DNA of 64,000 bases from Neurospora crassa OR74A (taxonomy: Eukaryota; Ascomycota; Sordariomycetes; Sordariales; Sordariaceae), in contig NC_026503.1 of NCBI RefSeq assembly GCF_000182925.2, forward strand, positions 2,170,001-2,234,000, given 5' to 3'. Positions 11,837 through 24,249 of this stretch are shown here, piece after piece. The notes beneath the pieces are model-generated. The model ran no database searches. It saw nothing but the letters and a program-made list of their open reading frames with translations, and was not told the DNA's origin. Positions within the stretch are counted from its first letter, which is position 1; each line of letters begins with the position of its first letter. Made by a program: the position numbers and the translations under genes.

Positions 11837-12855
11837 GATGATTATTCACAACTGATGAGCTTCCTTTGAGCAAATATAGATTCTGTTTTTGGTGTCGGGA
11901 CTACTGTAGAGTGCAGTTAGAGGTTTAGGTGTTGTGCTTACTCGAGTGAGCTTAATGGGTATGAAAGGTGGTTGAGGTGATCGCTGATTAATATGGGAAT
12001 GGGTAAAGGATGGGAGGCGTCAGTCTTGGAAGTCGATCTTGGGCAACTTTTTGGCGGGGCAGCTTTTTTTTTATGTTGGAAAATCCAGGGAAAAAAAGCC
12101 GGAGCCAGACAACCTGGAAGAGAACGTGAACCAAGATGCACAAGAACTACATTTGTGTATTATTTTCTGCGAGGTTTGGTGCTATTATTTATCTTATACT
12201 GTCATTCTCCAGTTGATATCAAGCCCAGAAAGCAGTGTACACGCATGTGCTTTTTTCTCGCGCCGACGATGCCCGCCGCGCGGTGCCTGACTTTCAAAGT
12301 TGACTTTGAAATGATTCATTCGCTGTCATTTGAGATGGCATCGGACTGGTTCCAGTTGCCCCTCACTGCCTGCCACCTGTCTGACCTGCTATTGAACAGT
12401 GTGCTTGATAGTTGAATTCTCCACTCTGATATTCGAATTTCAATCGTTCAGATCGAGTGAGCCATCGATATATCCATATGCTTGGCGCTCCTTGTGCCCA
12501 GTCAGACAGTGGCAGACCATACCCTGAAACTGCATACACCCCGCTTTTCTCCCAAAATTCCCAACGGATATGGAAGCGACCTAGCGCGGGCCCCGCCCCC
12601 CTCACAATGCTAGCAAAGTGGGTGAAAGAAGCCCACGGACGACGGGCCACACAGCAAAAAATTGAGCCCCGCCAAGCAAAGTCCTGTCGATTCGCTTCGG
12701 GCCACTCACTCTTCGCGACCACAGAGAGACACCACCGACCTCACCCACACCACCACCACTCCGGACCCCCGACCCCGTAGTGAACTCTTCTCGACCCGGA
12801 CGCGACGTCGGATTATCCTTTCCCGAGTCCTCCTCTCTTCCCACTATAGCCCATC
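11837..12855. promoter_or_regulatory. Divergent intergenic region, EFL1 and eIF3L promoters
   Basis: About 1 kb separates the start codons of EFL1 (minus) and eIF3L (plus), so both promoters must lie here. The last roughly 150 bases before 12856 are pyrimidine-rich (for example TCCTTTCCCGAGTCCTCCTC), as often seen in leaders of fungal translation genes. I recognise no specific operator or TATA element with confidence. Confidence 0.55.
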
Positions 12856-14462
12856 ATGAGCGCCTTCCAGCAAGCGCAAGCGCCCGCCCGCGCCATCGAC
12901 CCCGATTCGGACGTCGAGGAGGAGGCCCTCGTCAACGACTACAAGGAGCAGGTCCAATATGAGGAGGATGACGCCGAGTCCACCCAGATGTCCCTCGCCG
13001 CCCAGACCGACGACATCCAGTCGCGCCTCGCCGCTGCCGCCCAGCCCCTTGACTACTCCGCCGGTCTGGAGGTCAAGTTCTCGAGCTACGATTCCTACTG
13101 CAGCTTGTTCCACTTCATCTTGAACTCCGAGGGCCCCGTCGACCTCGAGCCCCCTTCCGTTAGTCTACCTCCGCTTACGCCATGATCATCGATATCCTCG
13201 GCTCCATGGTCTCATGGGATAGCTTTGTGCTGACACATGTTTTCTTCCTCTTACTAGTACTACTGGGCTTGGGACGTCATCGATGAATTCATCTACCAGT
13301 TCAACTCGTTCTCCTCGTACAGAGCTCGCATCGCCCGTCAAGGTAACAATGAGGAGGAGATCGCCATGCTCCGCGAAAACCCCAACACCTGGGGCTGCTA
13401 CAGCGTCCTCAACGTCCTCTACTCCCTGATCCAAAAGTCGCAGATCACCGAGCAGTTGGCCGCCATGAAGCGCAACGAGGATCCCGCGGCCGTCGCCGGC
13501 GAGTATGGTTCCAAGAACCTCTACAAGATGCTCGGCTACTTCTCCATCATTGGTCTGCTCCGCGTCCACACCCTCCTCGGTGACTTCAGCCTCGCCCTCA
13601 AGACCCTCGACGACATCGAGCTCAACAAGAAGGCCATGTTCGCCCGCGTCATGGCTGCCCACTTCACCACCTACTACTATGTCGGTTTCTCCTACATGAT
13701 GATGCGCCGCTACGCCGATGCCATCCGCATGTTCAGCCACATCCTGGTCTACGTTTCTCGCACCAAGAACTTCCAGAAGAACGCCCAGTACGATTCCATC
13801 ACCAAGAAGAACGACCAGATGTACGCCCTCATCGCCATCTGCGTTGCCTTCCAGCCCACCCGTCTGGATGACACCATCCACACCGCCCTCCGTGAGAAGT
13901 ACGGCGACCAGCTCCTCAAGCTCCAGCGCGGTGGCCCCGAGGCCCTCCCCATCTACGAGGAGCTCTTCCGCACCGCCTGCCCCAAGTTCATCTCCCCCGT
14001 CCCCCCCAACTTCGACGAGCCCGAGGCCAACATCGACCCCATCGAGCACCACCTTTCCGTCTTCATGGACGAGGTCAAGACCAACATGTTCAACCCCACC
14101 ATCAAGTCTTACCTCCGCCTGTACACCACCATGGACCTCAAGAAGCTCGCTGGTTTCCTCGAGGTCAAGCCCGAGGAGCTCCGTGGCTGGCTCATGGTCA
14201 ACAAGCAGCGCACCAAGCAGCTGCGCTGGACCGACGGTGGTCTTCTGGAGGGTGAGCTTGTCAACGTCAGCGATCTCGACTATGCTCTCCAGGGCGTAAG
14301 TAATCCCCGTGCTGGCGCGGTGAAACCCGTGTCAGAATTAGACATGTGTGATTTCCAGTTGCTAACAGTATTTTGCAGGACCTCATCCACATCTCCGAGG
14401 CCAAGGTTGGCCGCAAGTTGGTTGACTGGTACCTCCGCAACCTTTCGCGCACTTATGCTTGA
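12856..14462 (+). CDS. eif3l: Eukaryotic translation initiation factor 3 subunit L (3 exons, 474 aa)
   Basis: Plus-strand gene, join of 12856-13158, 13258-14295 and 14379-14462 (303+1038+84 nt, 474 codons plus stop; all junctions phase 0). Intron 1 (99 nt) has GTTAGT, branch CTGAC, acceptor ACTAG. Intron 2 (83 nt) has GTAAGT, branch CTAAC and TTTTGCAG. After an acidic N-terminus the protein shows eIF3L features: WAWDVIDEFIYQFNSF, NTWGCYSVLNVLYSLIQKSQ, YFSIIGLLRVHTLLGDF, and a C-terminal PCI domain ending with DLIHISEAKVGRKLVDWYLR. eIF3L is a PCI subunit of the larger eIF3 complex that helps recruit mRNA to the 40S subunit. Strong C-ending codon preference suggests high expression. Single reading frame, no damage, although RIP-mutated DNA begins less than 1 kb downstream. 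Confidence 0.96.
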
Positions 14463-15369
14463 ATGGGTTTCTAAGCGCTGCTGGGACGGGAATGCGCTGC
14501 TGGGGCGGAGATTCGTCTCTTTCTCATCGTCTTTGTCATTTTTTGTAATTGGCGGGAGTATCAGGGGCTACGCAGGTCTTTGTCAGCAGCATTTGCATTA
14601 GGCGTCAATGGGATTGGTCTATTCCAAGGAACATCTCAGGGAGGGTGGGAGGTCGGCAAACACAAAAGCAATCCATCTGGCAACAAGAGGAGAGAATCAG
14701 GAAGTACCCATAAAAATGGGAGGGTGTTGTGCTGGGACCTGGCCTCAGGAAAAGGTACCAGTCTTGCCAAAAAGCCAAGACGGTATTTCCTCCAAATATC
14801 AAATCAGGCTCTATCCTAGGAATAGAGCCCGTGGAGAGTCAAAGATGGAACCGCATAGATACCGCAAATACCGCCGCGGCTGGCACGCCGCGTAGGTTCG
14901 CTCCTCTTGTTGCACCCACATCGGTCTATTAGGGGTGTTGATACGCAGTTGGAAAAAGCGTACTTTACTATACGATCAGTTAGTACGTAAGTTAACACAA
15001 TGGGGTAGGAAAAACAAAGCGATATTTAGAAAGGGTTCACTTGTTATTTTGCCAGCGCTAAAAGTTGTTTATGGCTGTTTTCTATACCATCTAAGAGAGG
15101 TACCTTAGTTACAAAGGCCAAGAGAAGGGTCCGTTCGATCAGTTGCAACCTTGAAACTTTCTTACCTCTAACGTTGGATCGAAACCCCGAAGGAGAAAAA
15201 CATTTGTTTGACCAGTGCCGGAGGCCTCTGAGTAGAGCCCATGATGCATGAGGAATTAAGAAGCTATTTCCATAGCCGAAACAGGACCATGAACAAGAAG
15301 ACAGCTACATATGTAAGTGATTGAAGCGTGCTTCAACTGTTCAGAGGTGGATGACATTCACTGTTTTAA
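14463..15369. other. eIF3L 3' flank, last unmutated DNA before the RIP block
   Basis: About 900 bp of mixed composition containing normal CpA/TpG. It should include the eIF3L 3' UTR. No gene recognised; open frames of 60-95 codons lack motifs. It forms the euchromatin side of the boundary. Confidence 0.55.
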
Positions 15370-17700
15370 AGGGGCTTATAATTTATAACCCGCATCTACC
15401 GAATGGACTGTTGAGGGACGGTTCGTCTAAATTAAGTCTCTATATAAAAAGTTTCCTAGGTTCTTATTAGTCAAATCCGTAGTACGGCCCTACTCTTAGC
15501 TTAAACGTCTTACTAAGCTAGCTTCTAATTAGTTAATTCGGGGATAGTATTTCTAATAATCCGCCCTAGAATATACTAAGTCTTTCCTTTTTTAAATAAT
15601 AGTTGGCTAATTAGTTTAGTAGACGGTTGGTAAATGCCTAGTATTAATATTGCTAATATTTAGTCTAATACCCGTACTAGCTAACTGTTTATATTATAAA
15701 CCTCCTACTATTCAACTTCGACTTTTAACCTTCTACTAATATTAATACTATTACTGCAATTCAATTTCAATACCCAATTTACCGCTAGATAAATTATTAC
15801 AACGGTTATAAACGCCTATTATTAGAAGGTAATAATTTTCTATTCTAGTAAACGACCGGCGACTAATTGGTAAAGTAGCCCGCGTTGGGTATAAGAATCT
15901 CGCCTCCCCCCAATTCAAATCTCAAACTCTCTCCTCTATTTATTACTAATCTAAAATTCTACCCTTAAAATGAATATTAGGTTAATTATCCTACTAATTA
16001 CTAATCTACAATTCTACCTTCGAAAGAGGGAGCATTGGCCCTTGTAAGATTATTAAGGCTAATAATAAACTAAATACTCTAGAATTAGTTGAGGTTTATA
16101 TTTATAATAAAATAAATTATTGTATTTTTAAATTCTAGAGCGATTAGATTATTTCGGTACTTATATGGATTGTTGGATAGACTATCCTACTAATTACTAA
16201 TCCAAACTCTACCTTCGAAAGGCAACGAAAATTTACGATTAGGTATTACCTTGAATTCGATAGTAGATATAGACCCCGACTTTCTAGATCCCGTTTGTTA
16301 AGCGAAGTTAATTCTCCCTTTCTTATCTATTTATTTATTATTACTAACCTATTATTGTAAGTACGGAGGATTTCCTTTTTTCTAAGGGTTTCCTTTTTAA
16401 TATCTATCTATTTATTCTAGGGGTTTATATATCTTTCCTTTCATCGTCGTTATTATAAATATATATATTAGATATTATAAGATGTATTATTAATATAAAC
16501 CTAATGCCGAATTTATTAATAAGTAAAATTTTATTAAGTTTGTATAAAATTATAAAGAATATTGTAATAAGTAAGCGGAGGTAAGTATTTATTAGGTCCC
16601 TATTTATTACTATCCCTAGTATTCCCTTTGCTAGCTAACTAGTATTATCCGTTTAATAGTAAATTCTTCAAAATATATAAATCCTACTAGGAACCTAATA
16701 TACTATATTATTTTATTACCTACGGGTAAATAAGATACTTAATAATAAGTAATACTATAATCCGAATTGCGGAGAGTTGCGAATATAATTTAAGTAGTAT
16801 TAATTAGTTAGCTTATTGAATAATTAATATTATTAATAGGCTATACGGTACAAAAGAGATACCGCTAAGAGATCTCCTCCTGGGATACTACGGCCTGCTT
16901 AAAAACTTCAATTTCGGCCTTAACTTCAATTTTAGCTTCGAGGCCCTTTTTTATTAAGACCTTTATTACTTCGACTACTCTAATTATACCCTTAGCCCTA
17001 TTAAATTATTATTCCAATTCTAAATTAGTAGTTCTAACCCGCTAGGATAGCTGCCCGTAAAGAAGAATTTAATAAGTTTTTAGAGTAGGAGTTATAGTTA
17101 TTTCTACTTATAGTACTACCTATAGTACTATTAATAGTACTATTACTAATAGTACCGCCTATATTAATATTGCAGCAAAAACCCTTAGTACTAACCCCGG
17201 CCCCGGCCCTAGCCCCGGCCCTAGTACTAGTCTAATTAGTATAATAATTTCAAAGAATTATTAACATTAATAGATAATTTTAAGATTGAGATTGTATTAT
17301 ACGTTCAATTACTCTTTTCTTTCCTATAAGCAAAAATTTACAAATATATCTAAAATAATATACCTCAAATTATAGACCTAGTTAATTATACTTTATATAG
17401 GATTCTCCTAATATTATTGTAGCCTGCTGCTAGATTAATTAAATTTAGTATAATTATTGTTGTTATTATTATAATAGTTAATTAATTTTAGTTATTCCTT
17501 CCTTCGGTAATTAGAGACAATGTAATGTTAGTATTTATAATAGGAATAATAATTGGAATAATAATGAAGAAGACGACTGTAGTATAAATAATAATTAAGA
17601 AGACGATATAAATAATAACTTAAATAATAATATAGAAGATTATAATCCTAATATTAATTAAAATCCTAATCCAAATTCAAACCTAGACTTAGACTTAGAG
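15370..17700. other. Unidentified RIP-mutated segment left of the Helitron
   Basis: No protein family recognised. A plus-strand coding-like trace occurs near 16,860-17,250 with acidic and aromatic residues and a Pro/Gly-rich end. A GC-rich island (17,195-17,224, alternating CCCCGG and CCCTAG) stands out; it contains no CpA and so could not be attacked by RIP. This may be the N-terminal or 5' region of the Helitron that follows, but I could not fix the element's terminus. Confidence 0.5.
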
Positions 17701-20700
17701 AACGACTATTTCTTTTACTCCGTATATAATATTACCCGGGCTATAGTAGATAAGTATATAGAATTTAGCTTTTATAAATATTATTAACTAGGTCTATTAT
17801 ATAGGAATACCGACTTTAAAAATAAATTCTATTTACATTACTGGAGAGTATTTATACGTAGATTATTTTTTAACTTTAACGATAGGGAAGAATTTGAAAT
17901 TTACAATCTATATTATAATTACAATCCTGCTCCTAGACTACTAGGACCCCAACCTCTATTACCTTACTAATATTGTAATCTATAATAACGACCTAATATA
18001 CTGCCTATTCCTAAACCTAATTTCGAATAATTAGCGCTACTATCTCTCCTCCGGCTTTACCGATTCCCCGGACTTTCCGGCGTTAAATTTGAATAAGATT
18101 TACTATATTAATTTAAAGACCTTCTAGAAAGAGCTATTATTAATATCGATTACAATTTAATTAAGACTTTTAAGGCTATATAGAAGGAAGATAATATAGA
18201 ATAATATCTATATTATAAAGAGAAGTAGTTTACTATATATATAACCGTTGGATATTACTATTAGTATTATAATTATAATAACCGGAGGCTTACCGATAAT
18301 TCTAAATATTTTAGTATCTAAAATAATTTGGATTTTAGGGATGTTCCCGACTTTTTACTACCCCTCAACTAAATCGAAGAATAATTTATTGCCCAGATTT
18401 ATATTTTTATAAATATTTAGGTTATTAAAGGCTCTTAATATAAATATTCTAGCTATATTATTAATTTCCTTCGTAATATTAGTTACGTTTACTACTAACT
18501 ACCTCAATTCCCCTAGGAATTAAATATTATTATTCTTCGTCCCCGCAAACCTAAGGATAAGCCCCGTATAGTTCGACGAATATAATAAATTATAATAATC
18601 AATCCTATTAAGCTTCGTATCTAATTTAATTACTTAAAGGAATACTACCCTAAATACTAAGATATTAAAATTATAAAAATTTAATTTAAAGAATTGGAAG
18701 CGCTTCCTAACAGTGATATATATAATTAATTGGCTATTTATAAACTTAACCCCAATAATTTCCCAGATAACTAAAATCTCGATCTTAATAGAAAGGGGGA
18801 TAGTAATACCGGTAAAGAAGAAGATAATACTTTTAAGCCGGAAATCGCTACCCTCCCTAACCTTATTACTAATTAGGCCGATATAGAATAACTTTATTAA
18901 TAATTATAAAATAAGAAGTAATAAATATAAAATACTATTCCTATTTAATAAATATATAATTAACCCGGTACTTAATATCCTCAACCCGCTAACTAATATC
19001 CTCCAATTTAACCCTTCCTTAAACCCAATCTATTATAAAACTACCTTATATATAAATAGGATAGATTTTAACTAATTCTATTATAAGTATTCCCTATACT
19101 ATACCTAAAAGGGAAAATTAACTTTATTAAACCTTATATATAATCTATTAATTATACAAATTATATTAAATATATATTTAAATAGTATAATAGATAGTTT
19201 ATTCGATATTACCAATTCCTATTCATTATATTTAATACTTTAATACGTAAGCAAATTAATTCGAAATCGGCTTTCTTTATTCGTTCCAGTCGTAGTAGTA
19301 CAAATAATAAGGGTTTAACTAATATCGAAATATTAAAGGAAATAATTAAATCTAATATATTAGAGGTACATTAATTCCTCAATTCTATTATTAAATTCTC
19401 TAATATTATATATAATATACAGCTATACTAAATACGTAAGAGCCGTAAATTATATACTTACATATAGACATTGGGTATACCAGCTATATTTATAATATTT
19501 AACGCGGCCGATATATATTAGGAAAACTTTATTTAATATATACCTAATTTCGAAGAATAGAAGGAAGTATCTATTAAAGTCCGTAATAAAATTGTAAGGA
19601 AGAACTTTAAAGAAAACTTGTATATTATAATATATTACCTCTAAAGACGATTCGAATTATTTAAGGAGTATATTTTAATCCCTAAATTCAAAATTAAGGA
19701 CTAGTAGTATTATATTAAATTTTAGGCAAGAAATAGTAGCTATAATTATAGTATTTACTAGGTACTATATATTAATATACTTAACTTAACCGATAAAGAT
19801 GCTTGGCGGGAATTTACAAAATTATAGGGTTATTATATAACTACTTTTAACCCTAAACTAAAAAAAATCAATTAATAAAATAAAGGAAATCCCCTATTTA
19901 TTATTATTAATAATAATAAAGAAAATTAATATCTATTTACCTTCGACCTCCTATCCTATATAGTCAACCGGATACAACGATATAATCAGTATACTAACGA
20001 TTATTACCTTCGTATTAAGCGGCTCAACCAAAGTACTCTTTATCCTAAAGATTTAATATTTAAAGTCTATCGGTTTTACTTTCCTAGAAATTACTATCCG
20101 GAAGTATACTTTATATATAGTTTTAACCTAAAGTACTAACTATATAATAGGGTAAGGAACAATAACCGTATAAATAACTACAACCGGACTATTACCTTAA
20201 TATAGTGTACTAATATAGATATTTAGTTATATACTAGCTATAACACTATTATTAATTATATCGCCAAATACTATTCGAAAGTAGAAAAGTAATTAAGGCC
20301 TTTTAAAGAGATTACTCAATAGATTACTCCTCAAATTACTTTTAGGAATTATATTGTTTCCTTTACTATAAAAATAATAAATTAATTTATTATTGAATAT
20401 AATTGGTTAGCTTAAGAAATTAGTTATTTACTTCTTAGTTTACTACTTAATAAAAGTACCCGTATAATCGTTAATATAAATTATCGGCATTTAAATAGAA
20501 TATTCGGATATAGTACTAATATAATTATTTAGCCCGGTAATCAATAAGTCTAAATATAAAATCAATATACTAAATACCTCTTTCGCCCTAACAACCTCGA
20601 GAATATTAGCTACTTTGAGTAATTTACCCAATTTAATAACTATTAACGCTTAAGAGATCGGGCTAAAAAGAGAGTACTTAACTATTACCCGATTTATAAA

Positions 20701-22450
20701 TCCAATAACGATGCCCAATATAAAGATTAGTGCAGAATTAAATTTATATTATATTATCCCTATTGTAATTATTTAGATTTATTTAATATTTAAAAGCCGG
20801 GTCCCAATAGGATCCGTTAAGAATTAAAAATATATTTTAATATATATTTAATTTATACGGAAATTCATATAGGTAATTATAACCACCCTTATAATTATTA
20901 TAGCAATTTACTAGATAAAGAACCTAATAATAAATTTAAACCTCCCGCTAAAGAAGAAAGATAATAAGAACCGTAGTAAGTATTAACTAGAGAATTTCTT
21001 ACTTATTAATAAATTAAAGATAATGGGGACTTTGGGATATTTAGATTCTGGGATTAAAATATTTTATACAATTGGTATAATTATTTAAATTATTAAAATC
21101 TGCTCCTACTAGTATAGGATTATTAGTATAATATAAAAGTTAATAATACCTATTTAATAGCAAATACGCCTACTATTACTACCTCGGCTATTAATAATTT
21201 TAACCCAATTTAAAAGGTTGTTTTTAATAAATTTATTACTTATTACTAGTCTATTCTAAATTATAATAATAATATTAAATACCGTCGTCGCATCCTACTT
21301 CTACTCTTACAAATTAATAGCTATAGAGGTACTAGAAAATTATATTTTATTAAACTTCTATTTTTCAAATTAAAATAAATAATTATAAGTCGAAGGAAAA
21401 ATAATCCTATTATTTGTAGTACTCCTACTAGGGTAGTAACTAATAATATTAATAGGTAGACTTTATATTCCTTATTTAAACTTCCTATTATACTTAAGAA
21501 CATTAACCCTAATAACCTTAAAGTAGCTATTATAGCTTTGGAAAGTATTAATTTTATTTAATTCTAGACCAAACTATAATTATACCAATACTTTATTATT
21601 AATAAGAAATCTATATTTAAGCTTCGAATTATTAATTTTATTAATTAAAGGCTTCAATAAACTTTTCCCGAATACTAAAATATATTTTTTAATAGTAGAA
21701 GCGTTTTACTATTTAATAATTTCTACTAACTAGCGCTAGTAATATAAAAATCCCTTTTTTATAATTAAATAATTTTACTAGCAATTAAAGCCAGTAGCTA
21801 TAATTATTACTACGCTTTTAATAAAACTGTTGAATTATAGTAAATTATACGACAATAGGGTAATAATTAAGCCCTATTTAGGGATATACTCGAAGAATTA
21901 CACAATAATCAACCTACTTATTAATATTAGGAACTTTTATATATTTATATTTAAGTATAATTATTTTAAGAGGAGGCTATTTAATTCCAATATACTCTTC
22001 GAATCTACTTAAAACGTAGTAATGTAGTTGTATATAATATTAAGTATATAGAAGCTTTATATTAATTATACCTTATATTTCCTACTAACTACAAAGGAAC
22101 TAGTATTAAAGACGTAGACCCTATTGAAGTTAATAATTTATAACTTAACTTCCCTTTAATAATAGGAAGCTGGGTAATATTTACCGAAAATCTCTAGACT
22201 AAGGTTAGCTTAATTAATAGTATATTAAATATTATCTTCGATATTATTTAGGATAGTACTTTTCCTAACCAAAATATACCTAATGAATAGCATCCTTATA
22301 AAAATCTTTTTATTATACTAATTAAATTTAATTAGTATACTAATCCTTAATACTTTCCTAACTAAGAAGATTAAAAAAAATTCTATAATATAGTCCCTAT
22401 CTTCCGGATTATACGAAATTTCATCTCCTATAGGAATACCTAATATAAAA
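17700..22450 (+). mobile_element. RIP-killed Helitron (DUF6570-like, Rep, PIF1-type helicase)
   Basis: A long plus-strand reading carries the order of a fungal Helitron protein. First comes a DUF6570-like stretch (about 17,800-18,700) with DFRDVPDFLLPL.QIEEQFIAQ and RNISYVYYQLPQFP.ELNII. Next is Helitron_like_N/Rep (about 19,150-20,600), with TLGIPAIFII.NAADIY, then SSYNYSIY at about 19,735-19,758, where both HUH histidines are now Tyr. The in-frame two-tyrosine motif YIAKY is at 20,257-20,271. The helicase (about 21,200-22,050) has a ruined Walker A (SYRGTRKL, 21,319-21,342) and then TPTRVVTNNINR.TLYSLFKLPI. Rep nicks and joins single strands for rolling-circle transposition and the helicase unwinds. 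Many TAA/TAG stops make it a pseudogene. The 5'-TC and 3'-CTRR hairpin ends could not be defined, so coordinates are approximate. Confidence 0.85.
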
Positions 22451-23000
22451 GAATATAATTCCCCTTAATAATAATATATATTATTATAGTATATAAATTA
22501 TAAAGCTCTATATTCAATATAGTTATACTAAATATTTCTGAAAAGGACTTTTAAATTAGGCTTATATATATAATTTACTTTCGGGTCAAAACCTTATAAA
22601 ATTTTATATTTAATAAACCTTTTAATTTAAATACTCTACGGATATTCTTAAATTATACCTTTATTATACGGACTATTAATAAGATAAGAAGATTATTAAA
22701 GAAACTTCTAATCCTAATTTAAATACTAAGACCCGGGGCCCCTAATATTACTACTTCTAATATACCGGCTTTAAATATATATATAGTTATAATAAAAATT
22801 AATATTTCTAGCCGTACCTTCTATTAACAGCGTTTATAATTGCTCCTTCTATCTTATTTTATATTTAATATTTCTTTCTCTTTTTCTCCCTCTCCCTCTC
22901 TCTCTCCCTCTCCCTCTCCCTCTTTCTCTTTCTTTTATATTCAATTCTTTATTACTTTTATCAACTACTAACCACCAACCCCCAACACTACTATATCCAT
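22450..23000. other. Spacer right of the Helitron with pyrimidine microsatellite
   Basis: Probably includes the Helitron 3' end. No gene recognised. A CT-rich microsatellite (about 22,866-22,935; CCCTCT and CTCTCT units with TTTCTC flanks) is intact, as expected for a tract lacking CpA and TpG. Confidence 0.55.
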
Positions 23001-23560
23001 TATCTTTAAAAATAATAATTTCGAACTTAAGGAGCGCCTCAATAATATATTAAAAAAAGAAGAAGAGCGCTACAATTTAATCGCTATTAAATACTAACGT
23101 ACTACTAATACTAGAGGTTGGGTTAGTATTAAAATATTACTACTAGCTAAAAATAAATTTCTTTATAAGAAGAAGACTACTACCGTTAAACTTTATCTCC
23201 CTATCCGGCTAAAGCAATATATCTCCCTCGTTATTAATTATAATTCAACTTATTCTAATTTAGGATTTAGGTAATTAAATCTCACTACCGGCTTAGAACT
23301 TTATTAACTACGAAAATTTACTATAAAAAAAAAAAAAAGAAAGGAATTCAGCTCGACTTATTCTATACACCCTAATCGAATACCTTATAGTATACTCTTT
23401 TTTAAAATAACTATTAATAGTACTAAGAGATAGTATATTTTACGGCGGTCTTATATCTCTTATTCCCTAGAATAGCCCTACGTAATAATACTAAAATTGG
23501 AAAATAAGGAGGATTTAAGAGAAGTTAGTAGTATAATAACTAAGTATTTAAAGAAGAAAT
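23000..23560 (+). pseudogene. Unidentified coding-like relic
   Basis: The plus strand reads a mostly open, charged, Lys-rich polypeptide (for example LKERLNNILKKEEERYNLIA, later SYSLEQPYVIILKLENKEDL). It has fewer stops than its surroundings. I do not recognise the family. It ends just before the tRNA-like relic and lies upstream of the RecQ relic, so it could be an N-terminal part of that gene or an unrelated element. Confidence 0.35.
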
Positions 23561-23562
23561 AA

Positions 23563-23655
23563 GGCACAAGCAGGGAGTTGAACGCGCAAGCTCTCCAAAC
23601 TTATACCAATAGTAATTATAGGCGTCCCCTTAACCGCTATACTATAAGCGTCCCC
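23563..23655 (-). pseudogene. tRNA-like relic (tRNA pseudogene or tRNA-derived SINE head)
   Basis: The minus strand contains an A-box-like TAGTATAGCGGTTAAG, very close to the D-arm of Asp/Glu-type tRNAs. About 55 nt later comes a B-box-like GTTCAACTCCC followed by a short arm ending in TTGTGCC. The 5' and 3' ends (GGGGACGC and CTTGTGCC) do not pair as an acceptor stem, and the spacing is long for a class I tRNA, so it is not a functional tRNA. It retains CpA dinucleotides unlike its surroundings. Confidence 0.4.
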
Positions 23656-23924
23656 GTAGTACCCCTAGTAGGGTTAATAATAGTAAGAGTCGTTGAGGTT
23701 CTTTATATACGTTAATTAAAATATTCTAGAGACTATTTATTAATTTATAAGTAAGATAATAGAAAGATTCGCGGAAGGGGTTAGATCTAGTAATGTTTTG
23801 GCTAGTATTATGCTCCTAAGTGCGAATTGGAGTTGCTAAGAGCCTTCCCGTACTCCCGTCTTAATATTTCTTAATATTATTTAACTTGCTTATATAATGT
23901 GGATCTAAAGTACGCTTCAATATA
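23656..23924. other. Short unassigned segment, partly spared by RIP
   Basis: About 270 bp before a gap with some retained TpG and CpA. Nothing recognised. Confidence 0.4.
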
Positions 23925-24024
23925 NNNNNNNNNNNNNNNNNNNNNNNNNNNNNNNNNNNNNNNNNNNNNNNNNNNNNNNNNNNNNNNNNNNNNNNNNNNN
24001 NNNNNNNNNNNNNNNNNNNNNNNN
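23925..24024. other. Assembly gap (100 N)
   Basis: Exactly 100 N, a conventional placeholder for an unsized scaffold gap. Confidence 0.98.
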
Positions 24025-24249
24025 TTTATAAATACTTATAAATATCTTAATAATAATAAATTATATTCAGAAACGGCTTATTTATTGGATATAGTATAAG
24101 TACGAATTTCCGTAAATATTTTTTTTTCTATTATTACTTATATTAACTATTAATTATCTATTAGGGGGTTACCTTCGTTGGTTGTAGTAATTATTATTTA
24201 AGAAATAGGTATTGTATTTCTACTAATTTTAATCCAAATTATTTAAAAT

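Noticed and set aside
13186-14052. 288-codon minus-strand open frame antisense to eIF3L
   Set aside because: Val/Glu/Gly-rich shadow created by C-ending codon preference of the real gene.
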